A stretch of 64,000 bases of DNA from Selaginella tamariscina (Eukaryota; Streptophyta; Lycopodiopsida; Selaginellales; Selaginellaceae): assembly GCA_003024785.1 (NCBI GenBank), contig PUQB01000301.1, positions 24,258 through 88,257 of the forward strand, given 5' to 3'. Below are positions 61,430 through 64,000 of this stretch, in pieces; position 1 is the stretch's first letter; every line of letters begins with the position of its first letter. The notes under the pieces are model-generated. The model had not been told where the DNA came from and made no database searches. It was given only the letters and a program-made list of their open reading frames with translations. Both the position numbers and the translations under genes were made by a program.

Positions 61430-61440
61430 GGAGGAGGTGC
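61430..61440 (+). other. Polypurine tract of element 2
   Basis: GGAGGAGGTGC directly before the 3' LTR, the plus-strand primer site. Confidence 0.7.
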
Positions 61441-62065
61441 TGTCACGACCCGATACAGAATACAGGATTCCGGATACAGGACATGGGTTGCAGGACTTTC
61501 CTACAGGATTCCGGATACAGGATATGGGTTGCAGGATTTCCTACAGGATATTCCTACCAGGATTCCGGACACAGGATTCGGTTGCAGGATATTCCTACAG
61601 GATATGCCACAGGATATGCCTAGAGGATAAGGGACATGTGGACTCATCTTAGCCTCTGCATGCATGCAATCACTTTTGCATGCATGCAACCACTTTTGCA
61701 TGCATGCCTAGATTAGCTCTTGGAGTTGTGAGCATAAAAGCTCCGACCTAATTGTTGTACAATCAGTTACTATCAACACCAGTCTTACTACGATCAATCG
61801 TCTTGTCTTGTTCTTGTCTTGTTTCCTGTCCTGTTCCTGTCTCGCTCCTATTTCCTGTCCTGTCCTGGATCCTGTCCTGCTCCTGGATCCTGTCGTCCTG
61901 TCCTGTCCTTTCCTGCTCCCGGATCCTATCCTGATCCTGTCTTGCTCCTAGATCCGTCCTGTTCCTATTCCTAGTTCCTGTCCTGCTCTCGGTCCTGTTC
62001 CTGAGTCAAGCCTTCATGTCCTTGGAATCCTGTTCTCTTCCTGGTTCCTGGATCGTGGCTTGACA
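61441..62065 (+). repeat. 3' LTR of element 2
   Basis: Begins TGTCACGACCC and ends GGCTTGACA. Apart from indels, mostly in the TCCTG-rich part, it is the same as the 5' LTR and keeps the CAGTTACTATCAA motif and RY boxes. Confidence 0.93.
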
Positions 62066-62070
62066 AATAT
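62066..62070. repeat. Target-site duplication AATAT (right)
   Basis: Same five bases as 55766-55770. Confidence 0.9.
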
Positions 62071-62650
62071 CAGTATCAGAATATGGATTGAAAGTGATTG
62101 AATGAATACAAGCATTTTTGGTTGAGCATAGCCTTCTGAGGAGAGTGGTCTACCACTAACATCTGTGTGTTCTTCATTATCCTTAAGCGACTGATTCCCA
62201 TGAGTCCAATTATTCTTTCATTCTTGAAGAAGTACGGCTTGCTTTCCTTTCTTATATTGTGAAATTCGAGAGGTTTATAACATATTCGCTGGTTAAAAAT
62301 CAATCTTATGAATCACCTCTTCTGCAACACTACAATGTTTCTTAGCAAATTCAACAGCGGTGTTAAGTTATGAATCTGCATGCATGACCAAATCCCCACA
62401 AGCGCACCCATCTCCTTAAGCTTTTGAAAGAGACGATCCAACCTGGACAAAAAATATATCATATCGAAATTTACCATGACAAGGAATGAAATCTCTTGTT
62501 TGATTCTTTTTTTTCCTATCCTCGGGCCTTTCGATGAAGCAGAACACCATTGACATCCAACAACACAATATGGCCATGAGTAACATGGGATAGCGTGCTC
62601 TTGAATACTTTGCAAATCACTTGTTTGCTCCCTTTCATATTTATCCGTTA
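62066..62650 (-). pseudogene. HAD/NLI-interacting-factor phosphatase-like gene, 5' part (split by element 2)
   Basis: FCP1/NLI-type HAD fold read on the minus strand. HGHIVLLDVNGVLLHRK (about 62530-62575) is motif I, in the DxNGxL form common in plant members. SRLDRLFQKLKEMGALVGIW then SCMQIHN (about 62380-62450) is the conserved block with motif II. KPYFFKNERIIGLM and MLVVDHSPQKAMLNQ (about 62105-62240) match the late motif with D and the SP-K-A signature. NPYSDTD runs to the insertion point at 62070. Frame shifts near 62300, 62450-62525 and 62100 fit indels. The N-terminus upstream of 62650 is not resolved. It acts, in homologues, on phospho-Ser/Thr, but many plant DxNG members lack tested activity. 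Confidence 0.65.
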
Positions 62651-63119
62651 CACTATCTCGTTGCCTATCCCTTCAACATTTAATTGTAACATCATCTTTA
62701 CAAGATCAGATATTGCATGCGCTGAAGAAATTGATTTCGGAACTAAAGCCATAAAAATGATGATGAAAAAAATTGAAGTGGCCCCCATGGTAAACGATGT
62801 TTTGAGCTGCATTATTATCCATTCCCAGCATGAACTCTGTCATTCTGACATGTGGCACAAGAAATTGTCGCCAAACCCTTCTTACCTCAATGCCAATGCT
62901 GAAATCCAGTTCTCAATTGTTTTATTACATCTGCAAAATGAATAATTAGCTAACCTTAAAATTATCAAGGATATTATTTACTTGTTAATGTGTGACCCAT
63001 GTTTGAACTAAAAAGCTTCAATTAATCCTTGAGAATTTATTTTCTGTACAAATAAAACGAAATATACAAAAATCCTTATGTTACACTCATTTACAACTAT
63101 TCGTCACTCTAAGAACTCA
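62651..63119. other. Intergenic or unresolved 5' region of the HAD-like gene
   Basis: Part (62700-62940) is less AT-rich and may hold an exon: minus-strand VRRVWRQFLVPHVRMTEF and GMDNNAAQNIVYHGG are open but match nothing I know. An about 116-codon plus-strand frame overlaps it. 62945-63119 is AT-rich spacer. Confidence 0.4.
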
Positions 63120-64000
63120 TTAACATTCTTCTTCGCTATTACCTTCTGAGTGAGGCGAAGAAGGTCTAAGCCGCTTGTGAGATGGTTCATGATCTTCTGT
63201 ATCTTCTATTGATGTTCCATGGGTAATGGAGTGTGCGAATGTTCTGTACTCCTCGAGATAACTTCCGTCTAATATCTGATTGAGTTCGTCCTCAGACGCC
63301 GACATTGAACCAAATTCGTCTTCAGAACTATCGCACTTATCGGGAGGAACTTTCTCAAATACTCCTTTATGGATTCGTTGGGGTAGTCAGTGAGAACCTA
63401 TCTATCCACTTGTTCAGGTCCTCAACCATGGTCTTATCCTTTTCAACGGCAAATACACATGTATCCCGAAGGTAACACTCCTTCAAGACGGACCCCTAGG
63501 CAGTAGTCAAAACCCACGCATCACTGTGAGGACCCCTGATCAAGTTGACGATGCTCCGTGCCGCTTGACTTGTGATGTTTGGATAACGTACATTGCCGAA
63601 TACGTCACTCTCAGCTATCGGTGTATTGGATGGAGGTTCAGGGCCGTTGGAGTGCAAACAAATGCCTGTCCAGTCATTTGGAAGTTTGAAACTGTTTGGC
63701 GCATTCCTAACAACCAAGTGAACAACTGAATCAATGCACTTCGGATCAGCATCATTCATATAAATCCTGTCCAACGATGTTTATTCCTCTTGGCAAAGGA
63801 GAAGGCAAGGTATCGGTGACATGAGTAAGAATCAAGAAATAAATACCTGAAAATTCAATCAAGAGTGCAAATATGAATTCAATAAATAAATACCTTCTTT
63901 GTACATACTTGCACGACTAAGTTTCTCCACCAAATCCTCTAGTGTCCTGTTTGTCGAAGGATTTTTTGACACCGCCAATCCATCACGAACAATTGAAACG
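63120..64000 (-). CDS. Protein with weak DNA-methyltransferase-like C-terminus, 5'-partial at the window edge
   Basis: The gene runs off the window. The first visible exon encodes VSIVRDGLAVSKNPSTNRTL and EDLVEKLSRASMYKE. A 47-nt GT-AG intron (63847-63893) leads into THVTDTLPSPLPRGINIVG, then ADPKCIDSVVHLVVRNAPNS, NVRYPNITSQAARSIVNLIR, DAWVLTTA-x-GSVLKECYLR and CVFAVEKDKTMVEDLNKW. The order 'lI...S..WVL....GSVL..C..R..CVFAVEKD' resembles the FxGxG-to-acidic-loop region of beta-class DNA methyltransferases, but the catalytic DPPY box would lie outside the window. The C-terminus is acidic and Ser-rich (SEDEFGSMSASEDELNQIL) with a KRLRP patch, ending at TAA 63120. A stop within GSVL (near 63497) and another near 63370 look like single-base errors. 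The family call is tentative. Confidence 0.45.

Larger units (their letters stand above)
55771..62065 (+). mobile_element. Ty3/gypsy chromovirus, element 2 (self-priming type)
   Basis: A 6.3-kb element with paired LTRs (634 and 625 bp), TG...CA ends, a perfect AATAT target duplication, gag with a CCHC knuckle, protease, RT, RNase H, integrase and a C-terminal chromodomain. LTR copies differ mainly by indels in TCCTG repeats, which implies a recent insertion. The primer-binding site complements the element's own predicted RNA 5' end rather than a tRNA. The chromodomain would direct integration to marked chromatin, yet this copy landed in a gene. Tcn1-like chromoviruses of mosses and lycophytes are a candidate lineage (inference). 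Confidence 0.93.

Noticed and set aside
62595-62945. Plus-strand open frame of 116 codons overlapping the HAD-like gene
   Set aside because: No family resemblance; it lies antisense to the HAD motif-I exon and starts within it, so it is most likely a shadow frame.

Overview
This is nuclear DNA of a land plant. It has intron-split genes with GT-AG junctions, pentatricopeptide-repeat (PPR) genes, a cysteine-rich receptor-like kinase (CRK) cluster, two Ty3/gypsy LTR retrotransposons, telo-box motifs at gene starts, and very AT-rich spacers full of AC, GT, GA and TA microsatellites. Short introns (roughly 50-300 bp), PPR proteins built of consecutive S motifs, single-DUF26 CRKs and a chromodomain Ty3 element that seems to self-prime suggest a seed-free plant, most likely a lycophyte of Selaginella type. 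That assignment is inference; no marker in the window names the species.

Left part (1-16 kb): a carboxylesterase remnant (-), a long AT-rich spacer, a P-loop ATPase / nuclease-like / PHD-finger gene resembling the Crinkler-RHS class (-), an S-type PPR gene (-), the organellar phosphatidylglycerophosphate synthase gene (+) and a PLS-type PPR gene (-). Middle (16-34 kb): a homologue of Arabidopsis membrane protein At1g75140 (+) head-to-head with the PLS PPR gene, a C9orf85/DUF2039-like zinc protein (-), the mRNA-decay factor PAT1 (+) sharing a bidirectional promoter with it, and a gamma-glutamylcyclotransferase (-).

Right part (35-64 kb): CRK copy 1 (mostly readable), a 4.6-kb Ty3 element without a chromodomain (element 1), CRK copy 2 (broken), a CRK 3' fragment, and homologous spacers that show a segmental tandem duplication. 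Then comes a 6.3-kb chromodomain Ty3 element (element 2) with near-identical LTRs and a perfect target-site duplication. It sits inside, and splits, a HAD/NLI-interacting-factor phosphatase-like gene (-). The window ends inside a gene with a weak DNA-methyltransferase-like C-terminus (-).

Two things colour the annotation. First, single-base frame breaks occur even in genes expected to be essential (PGP synthase, PAT1, GGCT), so many apparent pseudogenes may reflect assembly indels rather than decay. Second, the most unusual signals are in element 2: a 13-nt self-complementary primer site, a triplet of RY boxes on a 20-bp period before its TATA box, and CAGGA-rich U3 opposite TCCTG-rich R/U5. 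The ATPase-nuclease-PHD gene and the repeat- and hairpin-rich PAT1 leader are the other points most worth following.
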